DNA of 64,000 nucleotides from Saccopteryx bilineata (lineage: Eukaryota > Chordata > Mammalia > Chiroptera > Emballonuridae): NCBI RefSeq assembly GCF_036850765.1, contig NC_089493.1, positions 267,323,034-267,387,033 on the forward strand. The letters run 5' to 3'. Both the position numbers and the translations under genes were made by a program. Below are positions 42,651 through 56,492 of this stretch, piece after piece (the stretch's first letter is position 1; every line of letters begins with the position of its first letter). The notes below the pieces were generated by a model. It saw nothing but the letters and a program-made list of their open reading frames with translations. It did no database searches and was not told the DNA's origin.

Positions 42651-43520
42651 TATCCAACCCTTAATTTAAAATGAGGGGGTTCATAAAAGGTCAGGAACCT
42701 TCATAGTGGTTGACTTAATGTCTGTTCTCTGTTAATAAGTGAAGAGCCTGGGTGCAGCCCACTGGGGTTACAGATTTTGTTAGTGGTCTGGCAAGCGGGC
42801 TTTCTTGGCTGCTGGTTCTGTGAGGACCAGTGCTTTGTGCCTCATGCTCCATAAGCTTACATCACTGGCCTGGTATGTCCTCTCGTGTTCAGTGTTAATG
42901 CCACTGTGAGGCAGTTTCCTTGTGGGAAAGGGGAGAGAGGCAGCAGTCACTGAATGATGGGTGCAGGGAAAACGTTCTATGAATAGTTTTGACTTGACTA
43001 AAGGGAAATGATGTCTTATGACTGACAAAGGACAGTTCTATAAATTTCTCTTGTAATCCACATTCACCCATTTCTAGAGAGCAGAAAACCCCAAGCAAAA
43101 TGTGTTGTTTCCCATTAAACATGGGTGGACTTGGTCACCTTCAAGGTTCTTCCCTTTGAAAATGCCTCCTGAAAAGTTCTGCTAGTGAAAATAGGACCTC
43201 TCAATGCCTCTGGCAATTTGGGGTTTTGGTGTGGCATCTGTCTCCTACTTCTTAACATTGAGTGAGAATGACATACCAGATTTATGGCAATTTAAGGTGA
43301 GAAGTGGAAATCACAATAGGCAGAATATTATCCTAGTGTTACATTCTGTCTCTGATAGTGGCTATATGACCTTGACAAGTGATTGTTTTTGTAAAGTAAA
43401 CACATTTCCTTTTTCTTTTGCTGGAGAATGAAAGGAAGAGATTATTAAGAAATAAGAACTTTCAGAAATTTTGATAGTATATTCTAAGTGAACATTCAGA
43501 TTATTGAAAAATAATACGCT
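42651..43520. other. Unassigned intron 1 DNA, SINE-free
   Basis: The longest SINE-free stretch near here, about 0.87 kb, with several frames of 75-82 codons on both strands but none with recognisable protein. Possibly an old LTR or processed sequence; I cannot assign it. Confidence 0.45.
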
Positions 43521-43523
43521 TTT

Positions 43524-43853
43524 GACCTGACCAGGCAGTGGCGCAGTGGATAGTGTCAGCCTGGGACACTGAGGACCCAGTTTTGAAACCCTGAGGTTCC
43601 CAGCTTGAGCGTGGGCTCACCAGCTTCACTGCGGGTTGTGGGCTTGAGCGTGGGATCATAGGTATGACCCCGTGGTTGCTGGCTTGAGCTCAGAGGTCAC
43701 TGGCTTGTAGCCCAAGGTCGCTGGCTTGAGCAAGGGGTCATTGGCTCAGGGGGCACCCCCCATCAAGGCACATATGAGAAAGCAATCAATGAACAACTAA
43801 GGTGTGCAATGAAGAATTGATGCTTCTTATCTCCCTTCCTTAAAATAATAATG
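43524..43853 (+). mobile_element. SINE S2
   Basis: The head is GACCTGACCAGGCAGTGGCG, with five GCTTGAGC-type blocks. Confidence 0.87.
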
Positions 43854-43935
43854 TGACTTTGTTGTCCATTCTGACTGAACCACATTTTAATATAAATTTA
43901 TTTAAACTTATTTATCTAATGGAAAAGAATTTTTC

Positions 43936-44221
43936 TGCTTGACTACTGGAAGTGCAGTGGATAGAACATCAACCTGCGATGCTGAGGTCTCTGGTTCAGA
44001 AATCCCTGAGGTCACCAGCTTGAGCTGGGGATCAACAAGATCCAAAGGTTGCTGCCTTGAGTCCAAAGGTCACTGGCTGGGATTCAAGTCCCTCCTTAGG
44101 TGTCCCCCTCCCCTTCAAGGCACATATGAGAAGCAGTCAATGAACAACTGTTGTAAAGCAGCTACAAAGTGATGCTTCTCATCTCTTCTCTCGTTTTCTC
44201 TCTCTCTCAAAAAAGAAAAAG
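43936..44221 (+). mobile_element. SINE S2/S3, diverged
   Basis: The head is CTGCTTGACTACTGGAAGTG and the body contains CAGTCAATGAACAACTG. Confidence 0.78.
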
Positions 44222-44451
44222 AATCACTCTTGCTTGATGCTTTTCCTGATTCTGTGTTCAAGATAGAGATCTTGTTTTGGGAAACAAAATTGCCTCTTAA
44301 TTGTTTATAGTTGTATGAATATAAGTGAATTGTTTCTATTATCATTTTTTGTGATCAGCTTCTACTCTGTATGTGTATTTTATTACTGTTGATGCGTAAA
44401 TCTAGTTTAGCAGTTAATTCATGTGGTAACAGATGGGAGATCACAGTTTTT

Positions 44452-44617
44452 TGGTTTTTAAAATTTTTATTTATTGATTTTAGCAAGAGAGGAAGGGAGA
44501 GAGAAAGAGAGACAGGAACATCTATCTGCTCCTGTATGTGCCTTCATTGGGGAGTGAACGGGCAACCTCTGTGCTTCAGGATAGTGCTCTAACCAACTGA
44601 GCTCTGTGGCCAGGGCT
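44452..44617 (-). mobile_element. SINE S4
   Basis: The TSD GATCACAGTTTTT lies just upstream and at about 44619. Confidence 0.88.
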
Positions 44618-44639
44618 GGATCACAGTTTTTAGTAATAA

Positions 44640-45039
44640 AGAAATAGGTCATCCTGTTTAGTAATAGGGAAAACATTTAGGTACATTTTTAGCCCAAATG
44701 ATTTTCATGTTAACAGCTCTGTGTGTTCTTTGGAATGTTGGGGCTTTAGTTAAGAGATACCCAGGTATTCAGTAAATTAATTACAGTATATACATAAATG
44801 TGTTTTTTGGAATTCCCATTCATTTATACTTCCAGTCTTTATTATTTAGTCATCCTTTCATATTGTTTGATTATTTGATCTCTTGTGAAGACTAGAATTA
44901 ATACAATTAAATTAAAAGAGCTGACTTTCCACAGGCACCTAATTTAGCATACCATTGATGAAAAAACAATTTTTTTAGTATGAGAATTTAAAAAAAATTG
45001 CTTCAGATTTTGCCTTAGAGTGTCTTTATGCAGTATATT
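44640..45039. other. Unassigned intron 1 DNA
   Basis: No supported feature. Confidence 0.5.
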
Positions 45040-45780
45040 TTTGCTTTTTAATTTTGATAAAATAGAACAAAATTTACCATTGTAGTCATAGTTTTCTGAC
45101 ATTAAGTGCAATCTCGTTGTGCAACCATCACCACAATCTTCAGAAGTTTTTCGTCATCCTAAATTAAAACTGTATGCATTAAACAGTAACTCCCCATTAC
45201 TTCCTCCCCTTAGTCCTTGGCAACTACCATTATACTTTCTGTCTCTATGAATTTAACTGTTACAGGTGTCTCATGTGAGTATAATCATGCAATATTTGTC
45301 CTTTTGTGTCTAAAGTATTTCACTTTAATATTTTCTACCTTTTTATTTTTTGTAGAGTAATATTTTCACGGTTCATCTATGTCATAGCATGTATCAGAAC
45401 TTTATTTCTCGTTAAGGTTGAATTATATTTCATTTTATGTATATATCACATTTTGTTTATCTGACAATGGACATTTGTTTCCATCTTTTGGTTGTTGTGA
45501 ATAATGTTGCTGTGAACATGGGTGTAACAAGTATGTGTTCAAATCCCTGTTTTCAGTTATTTTGGGTGTACACCCAGAAGTGGGATTTCTCCATCATGCT
45601 AATTCTGTTTACTTTTTTAAGAAACTGCTAAATGGTTTTCTACAGTGGTTATACCATTTTACATTTCTAATAGCAATGCACAGGGTTTCAGTATTTCTAC
45701 ATCCTTGCCAGCACTTACTGTTCAATGTTTATATGTGCTTGGAATTCAGCTTTGAGGCTTTTTGCTGATATTAAAGTATC
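45040..45780 (-). mobile_element. L1 3'-end fragment
   Basis: CATCACCACAATCTTCAGAAG, GTAACTCCCCATTACTTCC, GGTGTACACCCAGAAGTGGG and CCATTTTACATTTCTAATAG are, in order, the antisense of an old L1 3' end. Confidence 0.85.
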
Positions 45781-45979
45781 AGAAAATGTTTTCTAAAGGG
45801 AATAATACCCTGTATTATAAAGGAATCTTAGATGGCATTTGTCCAGCAACCTATTTCCTTTTTAGTGAAAAAGGAGAAAATATCTTCACCCACCCTCAGT
45901 CTACTTTACCCTCTTATTTTTTATAGTCATTGTGTGTATGGGAGAAAGGGAATTTTGCATCCCTTTTCAATGTTGAACT

Positions 45980-46347
45980 TTTTTTTTGGATTTTTTTGAA
46001 GTTAGAAGTGGGGAGGCAGTCAGACAGACTCCCGCATGCGCCCACTGGGATCCACCCGGCATGCCCACCAGGGGGCGATGCTCTGCCCATCTGGGGCATT
46101 GCTTAGTTGCGGGCAGTCATTCTAGCACCTGAGGTGAGGCCATGGAGCTACCCTCAGTGCTCAGGGCCAACTTTGCTCCAATGGAGCCTTGGCTGCAGGA
46201 GAGGAAGAGAGAGAGATAGAGAGGAAGGAGAGGGGGGAAGGGTGGAGAAGCAGATGGGCATGTCTCCTGTGTGCCCTGACCTGGAATCAAACCTGGGACT
46301 TCCTCACGTGGGGCCAACGCTCTACTACTGAGTCAACCAGCCAGGAC
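45980..46347 (-). mobile_element. SINE S1
   Basis: ATGTTGAACTT and ATGTTGAATTT flank it. It ends 305 bp before GTF2I exon 2. Confidence 0.87.
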
Positions 46348-46554
46348 CCCTATGTTGAATTTTAATAGAGCTAAGTAGTTAAGTTTATTATTTCTTTCCT
46401 TTACTTGGGAGAAATTTTAACTGGTTTTGGAATTTTATTTTGGGGGATACTGCTGACCTAATTTTATGGAAAGAAAACTTGATGGAAAGTTATAGGATAG
46501 ATGCTCTTATAGGATAGTCGTTATGGGAAATAAGTCTTGGTTTTTATAGTGTAA

Positions 46555-47340
<786 letters not shown>

Positions 47341-47630
47341 CCTTGGCTGGTTAGCTCAGTTGGTTAGAGTGTTATCCCAGAACAACAAGGCTGTGGGTTC
47401 AGTCCCTGGTCAGAGCGCGTATAGGAAGCACCCAGTGGGTGCACAGCCAGTGGAACAGCAGTGGGATTCTCTCTCTCTCCCTGCCTCTCCCCCTCATTCT
47501 CTCCCCTTCTTCCTTTTTCTCCCTCTTCCCCTCTCTAACTCTTCCTTTCTCCCTTTCTCTTCCTTCCTCCTTCCCCCTTCCTCTCTCTCTCTCTCTCTCT
47601 CCAAAATCAGTCAATAATAAAAATGTTTTA
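47341..47630 (+). mobile_element. SINE S4 with extended CT-rich body
   Basis: The head is CCTTGGCTGGTTAGCTCAGT. The long polypyrimidine stretch (47468-47600) explains the frames seen on both strands. Confidence 0.82.
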
Positions 47631-47797
47631 TAAAGTATCAGATTTAGTTTTTTTTTTAATACATTGAAAGGAAATGTTCTAAAGTATGAAGAAGCTGTGT
47701 GTTTTCTTTTGTTGTGTTGACTAGTATTTGAGTTTAACCTCACAGGTCTTAGTATGACATAGTTTGTAGATTTCTTGTTTTCCTATTAGGGCAATTC

Positions 47798-47801
<4 letters not shown>

Positions 47802-47837
<36 letters not shown>

Positions 47838-47848
47838 TTTTTTTTTTT
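47802..47848. repeat. (TTTC)n and T-run
   Basis: It forms the tail of the reverse S2 SINE that follows. Confidence 0.9.
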
Positions 47849-48236
47849 GAGAGAGGAAGTTAAAGAAATGAGAAGCATCAATTTGTAGTTGTGGCACTTC
47901 AGTTGCTCATTGATTGCCTTGACTGGGGGGGGGTGCTCAAGTCAAGCCAGTGACCCCTTGCTCGGCGACCTTGCACTTCATGCCAGTGAACATGGGATCA
48001 TGTCTGTGATCTAAGCTCAAGTTGACGACCCAGCGCTCAAGCCCAGTGACCCCTTGCTCGGCGACCTTGCACTTCATGCCAGTGAACATGGGATCATGTC
48101 TGTGATCTAAGCTCAAGTTGACGACCCAGCGCTCAAGCCCGAAAAGCCCATGTGCAAGCTGACAACTTCAGGGTTTTAAACCTGGGACCTCAGTGTCCCA
48201 GGTCAGTGTTCTGTCCACTGCGCCACCACAGGTCAA
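47849..48236 (-). mobile_element. SINE S2 with internal tandem duplication
   Basis: It ends CACCACAGGTCAAGC. A 96-bp block is exactly doubled inside it. Confidence 0.87.
47948..48139. repeat. 96-bp tandem duplication inside a SINE
   Basis: Two adjacent copies of 96 bp, beginning CAGTGACCCCTTGCTCGG, with no difference seen. Confidence 0.93.
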
Positions 48237-48239
48237 GCA

Positions 48240-48753
48240 ACTATTTAAGAATTTTAAAAAACTATCCTTAAAGAAATTTTAGAATGGTTAGTGGCTATTT
48301 AAAGTCACTTATTGCTGCTTTGTGATCATAAAACCAGCCAAAATGTGTGCTTTAATGTTAAATGTTAATTTAGAGGTTAAACCCTACTCTGTTGATACTA
48401 AAATACTTTATTTCCTGCTGATCTCTACATAGTATAATAGGGTAACATAGGGCCTGTTATCTTCCCTAGAGTGTCTTTGTAATTTTTTCATCTTTGACAG
48501 TCAATTTATTATCCTTAGCTTTTATTTATTCCTCTCCAACCAGCAGGAGTATTGCTCCTCACGTTCGTAGTTACATGTTATGAAATATAATTATAGACAT
48601 ATGGGTTGATTTCATTCTTTCCTTGGCATATAGGTTTCTTTGACCTATTCCTTGTATAGTACATGAACCTTGCTTTGTTGTTTATACATATTGCCTTTGG
48701 TGATAGGGTTCTCCAATTAAGAGAGTGGATAGCACAATAAGAATGCACTCTCT
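48240..48753. other. Unassigned intron 2 DNA
   Basis: No supported feature. Confidence 0.5.
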
Positions 48754-49038
48754 TGCCTGACCAGGCACTGGCGCAGTGCATAGAGCATCGACTGGGATGC
48801 GGAGGACCCAGGTTCGAAACCTGGGGTTGCTGGCTTGAGCCCAAAGGTTGCTGGCTTGAAGTCCCAAAGTCACTGGCTTGAGCAAGGGATCACTTGCTCT
48901 CCTGTAGTCAAGGCACACAGAGAAAGCAATCAATGATCATCTAAGGAGCCACAGTGGAGAATTGATGCTTGTCATCCCTCTCCCTGCCTGTCTCTATCTG
49001 TCTCTCTCTCTGCCTCTGTCACACACACACACACAAAA
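48754..49038 (+). mobile_element. SINE S2 with (CA)n tail
   Basis: The head TTGCCTGACCAGGCACTGGC; the tail has become (AC)8. Confidence 0.86.
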
Positions 49039-49183
49039 ATGCAGTGTAACAATTATAGTCCAGCATGATTCTTTCTGCTGGGAACAGCTTTTGGCTCATC
49101 TCTAGGTCAAAAGTTCTCTGTGGCTTTATTATATAATTCAAAAGATTTCTGATCATTGCAGTAGATACATTATTCATAATAAT

Positions 49184-49517
49184 TTTTTTTCATTTTTATT
49201 TTTTACAGAGACAGAGTCAGAGAGAGGGATAGACAGGGACAGACAGACAGGAACGGAGAGAGATGAGAAGCATCAATCATCAGTTTTTTATTGCGACACC
49301 TTAGTTGTTCATTGATTGCTTTCTCATACGTGCCTTGACTGTGGGGCTACAGCAGACCAAGTAACCCCTTGCTCAAGCCAGTGACCTTGGGTGCAAGCTG
49401 GTGAGCCTCACTCAAACCAGATGAGCCTACACTCAAGCTGGTGACCTCGGGGTCTCAACCTGGGTCCTCCACATCCCAGTCCGACGCTCTATCCACTGCA
49501 CCACCGCCTGGTCAGGC
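49184..49517 (-). mobile_element. SINE S2
   Basis: The perfect TSD TCATAATAAT lies at 49174-49183 and 49518-49527. Confidence 0.92.
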
Positions 49518-49610
49518 TCATAATAATGTTTTAAAGTAATAGTATACAAGTAATTTCCATTTAGGGAATTAGAGAGTGGTTATTATACAATTCAAAAACA
49601 AATGAAGGAA

Positions 49611-49764
49611 CCTGGTGTAGCAGTGGATAAAGCATCGACCTGGAATGCTGAGGTTGCAGGTTTGAAACTCTGGGCTTGCCTAGGGCAGGCACATATGAGA
49701 GTTGATGCTTCTTGCTCCTCCTCCCTCCCCCTGCCTTCTCTCTAAAATGAAAAATTTAAAAAAA
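49611..49764 (+). mobile_element. SINE S3, head shortened
   Basis: CAAATGAAGGA and CAAATGGAGGA flank it. Confidence 0.85.
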
Positions 49765-49887
49765 GCAAATGGAGGAAAGCTGTAGTATTCAACAAATGAG
49801 AAAATAGACTCTTTGGCAAACAGGCAATTTTAAGTCTTTATCATGTGCCAAGTTAAATTCTAGGTGAGTTAAAATAAAAAATAGTTA

Positions 49888-50275
49888 GGCCCTGGCCGGT
49901 TGGCTCAGCGGTAGAGCGTCGGCGTAGCGTGTGGAGGACCCGGGTTCGATTCCCGGCCAGGGCACATAGGAGAAGCGCCCATTTGCTTCTCCACCCCTCT
50001 GCCGTGCCTTCCTCTCTGTCTCTCTCTTCCCCTCCCGCAGCCAAGGCTCCATTGGAGCAAAGATGGCCCGGGCGCTGGGGATGGCTCTGTAGCCTCTGCC
50101 CCAGGCGCTAGAGTGGCTCTGGTCGCAACATGGCGACGCCCAGGATGGGCAGAGCGTCGCCCCATGGTGGGCATGCCGGGTGGATCCCGGTCGGGCGCAT
50201 GCGGGAGTCTGTCTGACTGTCTCTCCCTGTTTCCAGCTTCAGAAAAATGAAAAAAAATAAAAAATAAAAAAATAA
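49888..50275 (+). mobile_element. SINE S1, young copy
   Basis: A close match to 20625-21025. AAAAAATAGTT is repeated on both sides. Confidence 0.92.
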
Positions 50276-50318
50276 AAAATAGTTCTAGTAAGACAAATTA
50301 AAAAACCACAAAAAATAG

Positions 50319-50515
50319 CCTGACCTGTGGTGGCACAGTGGATAAAGCGTCAACCTGGAAATGCTGAGGTTGCAGGTTCGAAACCCTGGGCTTGCCTGGT
50401 CAAGGCACATATGGGAGTTGATGCTTCCTGCTCCTCCCCCCTTCTCTCTCTCTCCTCTCCCTCTCTCTCTCCTTTCTAAAATGAATAAATTTAAAAAATA
50501 AAAAAATAAATATTT
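50319..50515 (+). mobile_element. SINE S3
   Basis: CCACAAAAAATA is the flanking duplication. Confidence 0.9.
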
Positions 50516-50694
50516 AAAAACCCACAAAAAATACGTACTTGTATACATATTTCTGTAAGCAGCTTTTTATGCTTAAAGTCACTGAGGTATTTCTATGCAT
50601 CTGTGGGGAAACACTGCTAACACAATGGGAAAATGAGCAAAGTATATGCTAATTTACAGAAAAATATCTAAGGTACAATACTCTTTCATTTCTT

Positions 50695-51031
50695 TTTCTC
50701 TTTCATCTCTCTTGCTCTCTTTCTCTTGTTTTTTCTCTCTTTTTCTTTCTTTTCTTTTCAAGAGGAGGGGAGATTGACAGATTCCTGCATTCAACCTGAC
50801 CAGGATCCACCCAGCAACCCCCATATGGGACCAGTGCTCTGCTGATAACGGAGCCATGCTCACAACCGCACTATTTTTAGCGCCTGAGGTGGAGGCTCCA
50901 CAGAGCCATCTTCCACACCTGGGGTCAACGCTCAGATCAATCAAGGCATGGCTGCAGGAAGGGGAGAGATAGAGATATCTATCTACCTATATCTATATAT
51001 CTATATATCTATATCTATCTATCTATCTATC

Positions 51032-51068
<37 letters not shown>

Positions 51069-51184
51069 GGGGGAGTGGGAGGAGTGGAATAGCAGATGGT
51101 CTCCTGGGTGCCCTGACCAGGAATCAAACCTGGGACATTCACATGCTGGGTTGATACTCTACTGCTGAGCCATACGGCCAGGGC
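50695..51184 (-). mobile_element. SINE S5/S1 with expanded microsatellite
   Basis: TACTCTTTCATTT is duplicated at both ends. The internal GA-rich part contains a TATC/TA/GA microsatellite. Confidence 0.85.
50973..51067. repeat. (TATC)n(TA)n(GA)n microsatellite
   Basis: A compound repeat of about 95 bp within the SINE. Confidence 0.92.
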
Positions 51185-51640
51185 CTGTACTCTTTCATTT
51201 TTAATACCAATTAGTGGATTATTGGCTACACTAAGTACCCTTCTAAAATGTTTCTGGAAAAGTTGCACAATAATATTTGCGAGGTAAGAGATTGTGAATT
51301 AGCTCTTCTAGAAGTACAAAAAGGTATGAACTGAAAGAGCCTTGCTTTATAATTTTTAGTAGGTTTTGAGAACCTTAAAAGTATTTAATAAAGTTTTCTG
51401 TGTCTCTGACTCCCTTCTGAGAAAGTCAATTGTGGTATACATTTATAAATATTTTGTTCCCAGATTATTATTTCAGTGTTATTTTTTGGAGTGATCATTG
51501 GAATCTTCAACATTTTTAATAAGGCTAGCATGAAATGAATTATTGTATATCCATAAATTAGAATGTTATGTTATATACTCAGTTAAAATTTTAAAAAGTA
51601 TTTAACTTCACAGGAAATGCTTAGTAAAAGTACATATGTC
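51185..51640. other. Unassigned intron 2 DNA
   Basis: No supported feature. Confidence 0.5.
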
Positions 51641-52010
51641 TAAATGTGATTCTAGTTGTGTATAGTTATGGGGATACTTCTAGGGGTGGATTATGTAATG
51701 GATATTGTGCTATGGCTTCCAGACCTCTCTTTAGGACTGGTAGTACTAATCACCCCAGCTACTGTATGTTAGAGGATCCCTTACCCCAAATCTGTCCTCT
51801 TCTTTGGGAAGGTCCATTTCAGCTCCAGAGTTCTCTTGATGCAGGTACATCAGTTCTGTCTGCCAAATCTGGCTCCCCTCACACTTCACACGGTGTTGTT
51901 ATGGAAGAGTACTCTCCAGTAAACCTGATTGCATATCTGAGTCTGTTTCTTGGAAATTTGACCTACAACAGATTACAAGAGATCTCTGCTTCTTTTTAAT
52001 GAATTATATG
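51641..52010. other. Possible degenerate LTR or old retroelement
   Basis: Composition differs from the AT-rich flanks. Wording such as GCATATCTGAGTCTGTTTCTTGG is LTR-like. It includes a 117-codon frame with no domain. The assignment is weak. Confidence 0.3.
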
Positions 52011-52080
52011 TTTTCTTCTGTTTAAAATAAAGGTTAAAAACTATTCAAAAAGAGAGGTACCTTAATAAATAAAATGGGAT

Positions 52081-52134
52081 TATTTTTATATATATATAAA
52101 AATAATATATATATATATAAATATATATATATAA
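52081..52134. repeat. AT-rich palindromic microsatellite
   Basis: Alternating TA stretches separated by TAAAAATAAT and TAAA can fold back on each other. Confidence 0.85.
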
Positions 52135-52241
52135 CTTCAGGCCAGAAAGTGGAAACTTTATCTGTTTCCAGTTATGTATTAAGAAAGTTTAAGTGATAAG
52201 GATTTTTTTATTCATCCAGCAGAAACAATGCTTTTATTTAT

Positions 52242-53162
<921 letters not shown>

Positions 53163-53170
53163 CTCTAGGT

Positions 53171-53361
53171 CAGTGGTCGGCAAACCGTGGCTCGCTAGCC
53201 ACATACGGCTCTTTGGCCCCTTGAGTGCAGGAGCAAATGCCAGCTTAAGAGTACCCTAATTAAGTTAATAACAATGTACCTACCTATATAGTTTTAAAAA
53301 TTTGGCTCTCTAAAGAAATTTCAATCGTTACTCTGTTGACTAATGAGTTTGCCGACCACTG
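53171..53361. mobile_element. hAT-type MITE
   Basis: The ends CAGTGGTCGGCAAAC and GTTTGCCGACCACTG are perfect inverted repeats. The perfect 8-bp TSD CTCTAGGT lies at 53163-53170 and 53362-53369. Confidence 0.95.
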
Positions 53362-53531
53362 CTCTAGGTTATTAATACCTATGGCCTTTCACAGTTTGAC
53401 AGTTTTGTACCTCTGTTTAACTTAACACTATCCAAAGATTTTATATTAATTCTGTAATACAGCAGTTTTTAAACACAGAGAACAATAAGGTTGGGTATGT
53501 CGGCATATAATATATGTCTTTAAGATCCCCC

Positions 53532-53852
53532 AATGTTTTTTTTTCTTTTCCAAGTGAGAGGAGGGGAGATATAGAGACAGACTCCGGCATAAACCCCAAC
53601 CGGGATCTACACGGCAACCCTCTTCTTGGGCCGATGCTTGAATCAACTGAGCTATCATCAGCGCCCTGGTCAAAACATTTAAACCAGTTGAGCCACTGGC
53701 TGAAAGAGGGGAAGAGAGAGAAAGAGAAAGAGAGAGAAGGAGGAGGGGTGGAGAAGCAGATTGTCACTTCTTCTTTGTGCCCTGACTGGTAATCAAACCT
53801 GGGACATCCACACACCAGGCTGACGCTCTACCACTGAGCCAACCAGCCAGGA
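53532..53852 (-). mobile_element. SINE S5
   Basis: It runs from TTTTCCAAGTGAGAGGAGGG to GAGCCAACCAGCCAGGACC. Confidence 0.86.
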
Positions 53853-53998
53853 CCTATTTTATTGATTTTAGAGAGAGAGAGAGAGAGAGAAAGACAGGAA
53901 CATCAATCTGTTCTTGTATGTACCCTGACTGGAAATCAAACTGGGAACTTTTGTGCTTTGGGACAATGCTCTAACCAGCTGAGCCATCTGGCCAGGGC
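53853..53998 (-). mobile_element. SINE S4
   Basis: It directly abuts the S5 copy and ends GAGCCATCTGGCCAGGGC. Confidence 0.86.
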
Positions 53999-54162
53999 AA
54001 TTTGTAGGATTTTTAGGTATAGCTACACTTATTTCAGCGATGATCATCATTTTTTATTATTTTCATTCAAGTCATTTATGTCTTCTAGCATTTTATTTTT
54101 AAAGTTTCTCCCTTCCCTTTTATCTTAATATAATACATATAAACGTTGGAATATAGAAATAA

Positions 54163-54756
<594 letters not shown>

Positions 54757-54944
54757 ACACTTGAATTTTTTAAAAGATACATTATATAATTGAGCTTTCT
54801 AGAAGGTAGATTTAACATTATATAACATACTTGTACAAATTGAATGAATTTATAAATATTGAGGTAACTCTAGGAACAACCTTATTTTCTATTTGTAGTT
54901 TGAAGGAACCTAAAAACAAATGTAGCTATTAGAGCTAGGGGCTT

Positions 54945-55105
54945 TTTGTTTGTGTTTGTTTTTTAAGAGCAATTATAGATTCATGGCAAATTTAAAAGTC
55001 AAGTACAGAGATTTCACATATATTCCCTTGACTTCACACGTGCATAGCTCTTTACTGTCACTGTCCCCACCAGAGAATCTGCATTAGTACATCATAATAA
55101 TCCAA
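54945..55105 (-). mobile_element. L1 3'-end fragment
   Basis: GAGCAATTATAGATTCATGGC, GTACAGAGATTTCACATATA and CCCCACCAGAGAATCTGCATT are in L1 antisense order. Confidence 0.6.
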
Positions 55106-55114
55106 AGAGAATTA

Positions 55115-55312
55115 TTTTTTTATTTTTCCATTGATTTGAGGGAAGGGGGGGAAGAGAAGCATCAACTCGTTGTTCCACTTTGTGTACCAGTTGATTGTTT
55201 CCTGACCATGGCTTCAACCAGTGACCTTGAAGTTGAGCTAGTACCCTTGGGATCGAGTTGAGAATCTAGGTACTACGAGGATACTTTATCTACTGCACCA
55301 CCTCCTAGGGTA
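55115..55312 (-). mobile_element. SINE S3/S4
   Basis: It carries AACTCGTTGTTCCACTTTGTG and ends GCACCACCTCCTAGGG. Confidence 0.72.
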
Positions 55313-55314
55313 AG

Positions 55315-55652
55315 ACATTTTGTGAGAAAGAGAGAGACAGAGACATAAAGTAAGGGAGAGAGATGAGAAACATCAACTCACAGTTGTGTCACTTTAGTTG
55401 TTCATTGCTTGCTTCTCATATGTGCCTTGACTAGCGGGCCCCGGCTGAGGCAGTGACCCCTTGCTTAAGCCAGTGAACATGGGATCATATCGATGATCCT
55501 TCCACTCAGACCAGCAACCTCGCGCTCAAACTGATGAGCCTGTGCTCAATCCAGATGAGCTTATGCTTAAGCTGATGACCTCGGGGTTTTGAACCTAGAA
55601 CCTAAGTGTCCCAGGCCAACACTGTTATCCGTTGTGCCACCACCAGTCAGGC
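55315..55652 (-). mobile_element. SINE S2
   Basis: It ends GCCACCACCAGTCAGGCC. Confidence 0.87.
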
Positions 55653-56017
55653 CAAAGATTTTTTTAGGGGAAAAAAATGGTCAAAGGGGAAAGATACAGG
55701 TTACACTGTGAAGTTGTATGTAAAACTTACCTCTAGAAAATGGAGTTTCTAGCATCTGTGGGCTCACTGCCTTGTACATACTGATAGCCTGACAGAATAC
55801 AGTCATTTGTAAATGTAGGTTGAGTTCACCTAATAAGTTTTTAATTATATTATTAACCAAAATTTGCCTATTTTACATTAACAATTGGATTTGTCAGGAT
55901 TTCATGTTCTGAAGCTGAATTGTATTTGGAAAGATTGTATTATACCAGAGTGGGAGCATTGTGAAGAAAGAGAATAGTGCAAGAAATCAGCCGTTGTTTC
56001 TGTCCTTTTGTGTAGGT
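55653..56017. other. Unassigned intron 4 DNA
   Basis: No supported feature. Confidence 0.5.
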
Positions 56018-56387
56018 TTTTGTTTTTTTAGCAAGAGAGGCAGAGACAGAGAGAGAGAAAGACAGGAAGGGAGAGTGATTAAAACATCAATTCTTTGTTG
56101 CAGCACTTTAGTTTTTTATTGATTGCTTTCTCATATGTGCCTTGATGGGGGAGGGGCTCCAGTTGAGCCAGTGACCCCTTGCTCAAGCCAACTTCTTTTG
56201 CGCTCAAGCCAGTGACCATGGAGCCATGTCTCTGATCTTATGCTCAAGCAGTGACCCTGCCTTCAAGCTGGTGAGCTCCCACTCAAGTCAGATGAGCCGA
56301 CATAAGCCGGCAGCCTCGGGGTTTCGAACCTGAGTCCTCTGCATCTCAGGCCGACTCTCTGTTTACCCCGCCACCTCCTGGTCAGGC
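56018..56387 (-). mobile_element. SINE S2
   Basis: It ends GCCACCTCCTGGTCAGGC. Confidence 0.87.
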
Positions 56388-56492
56388 TTGTTTAAGTTTT
56401 ATATAAATATTTTATGTACTTTTATTTTGGTCCTTTGGATTCATTTCAGCTTTAGCATTTCTGCTAACATGGGAATAGGGCCCTATAGTTTA

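Noticed and set aside
47360..47743. Frames with long Ser/Leu or Arg/Glu runs on both strands
   Set aside because: They derive from the CT-rich body of an S4 SINE.
51646..51999. A 117-codon frame as a gene
   Set aside because: No recognisable domain or splice context; it may lie in a degenerate LTR.
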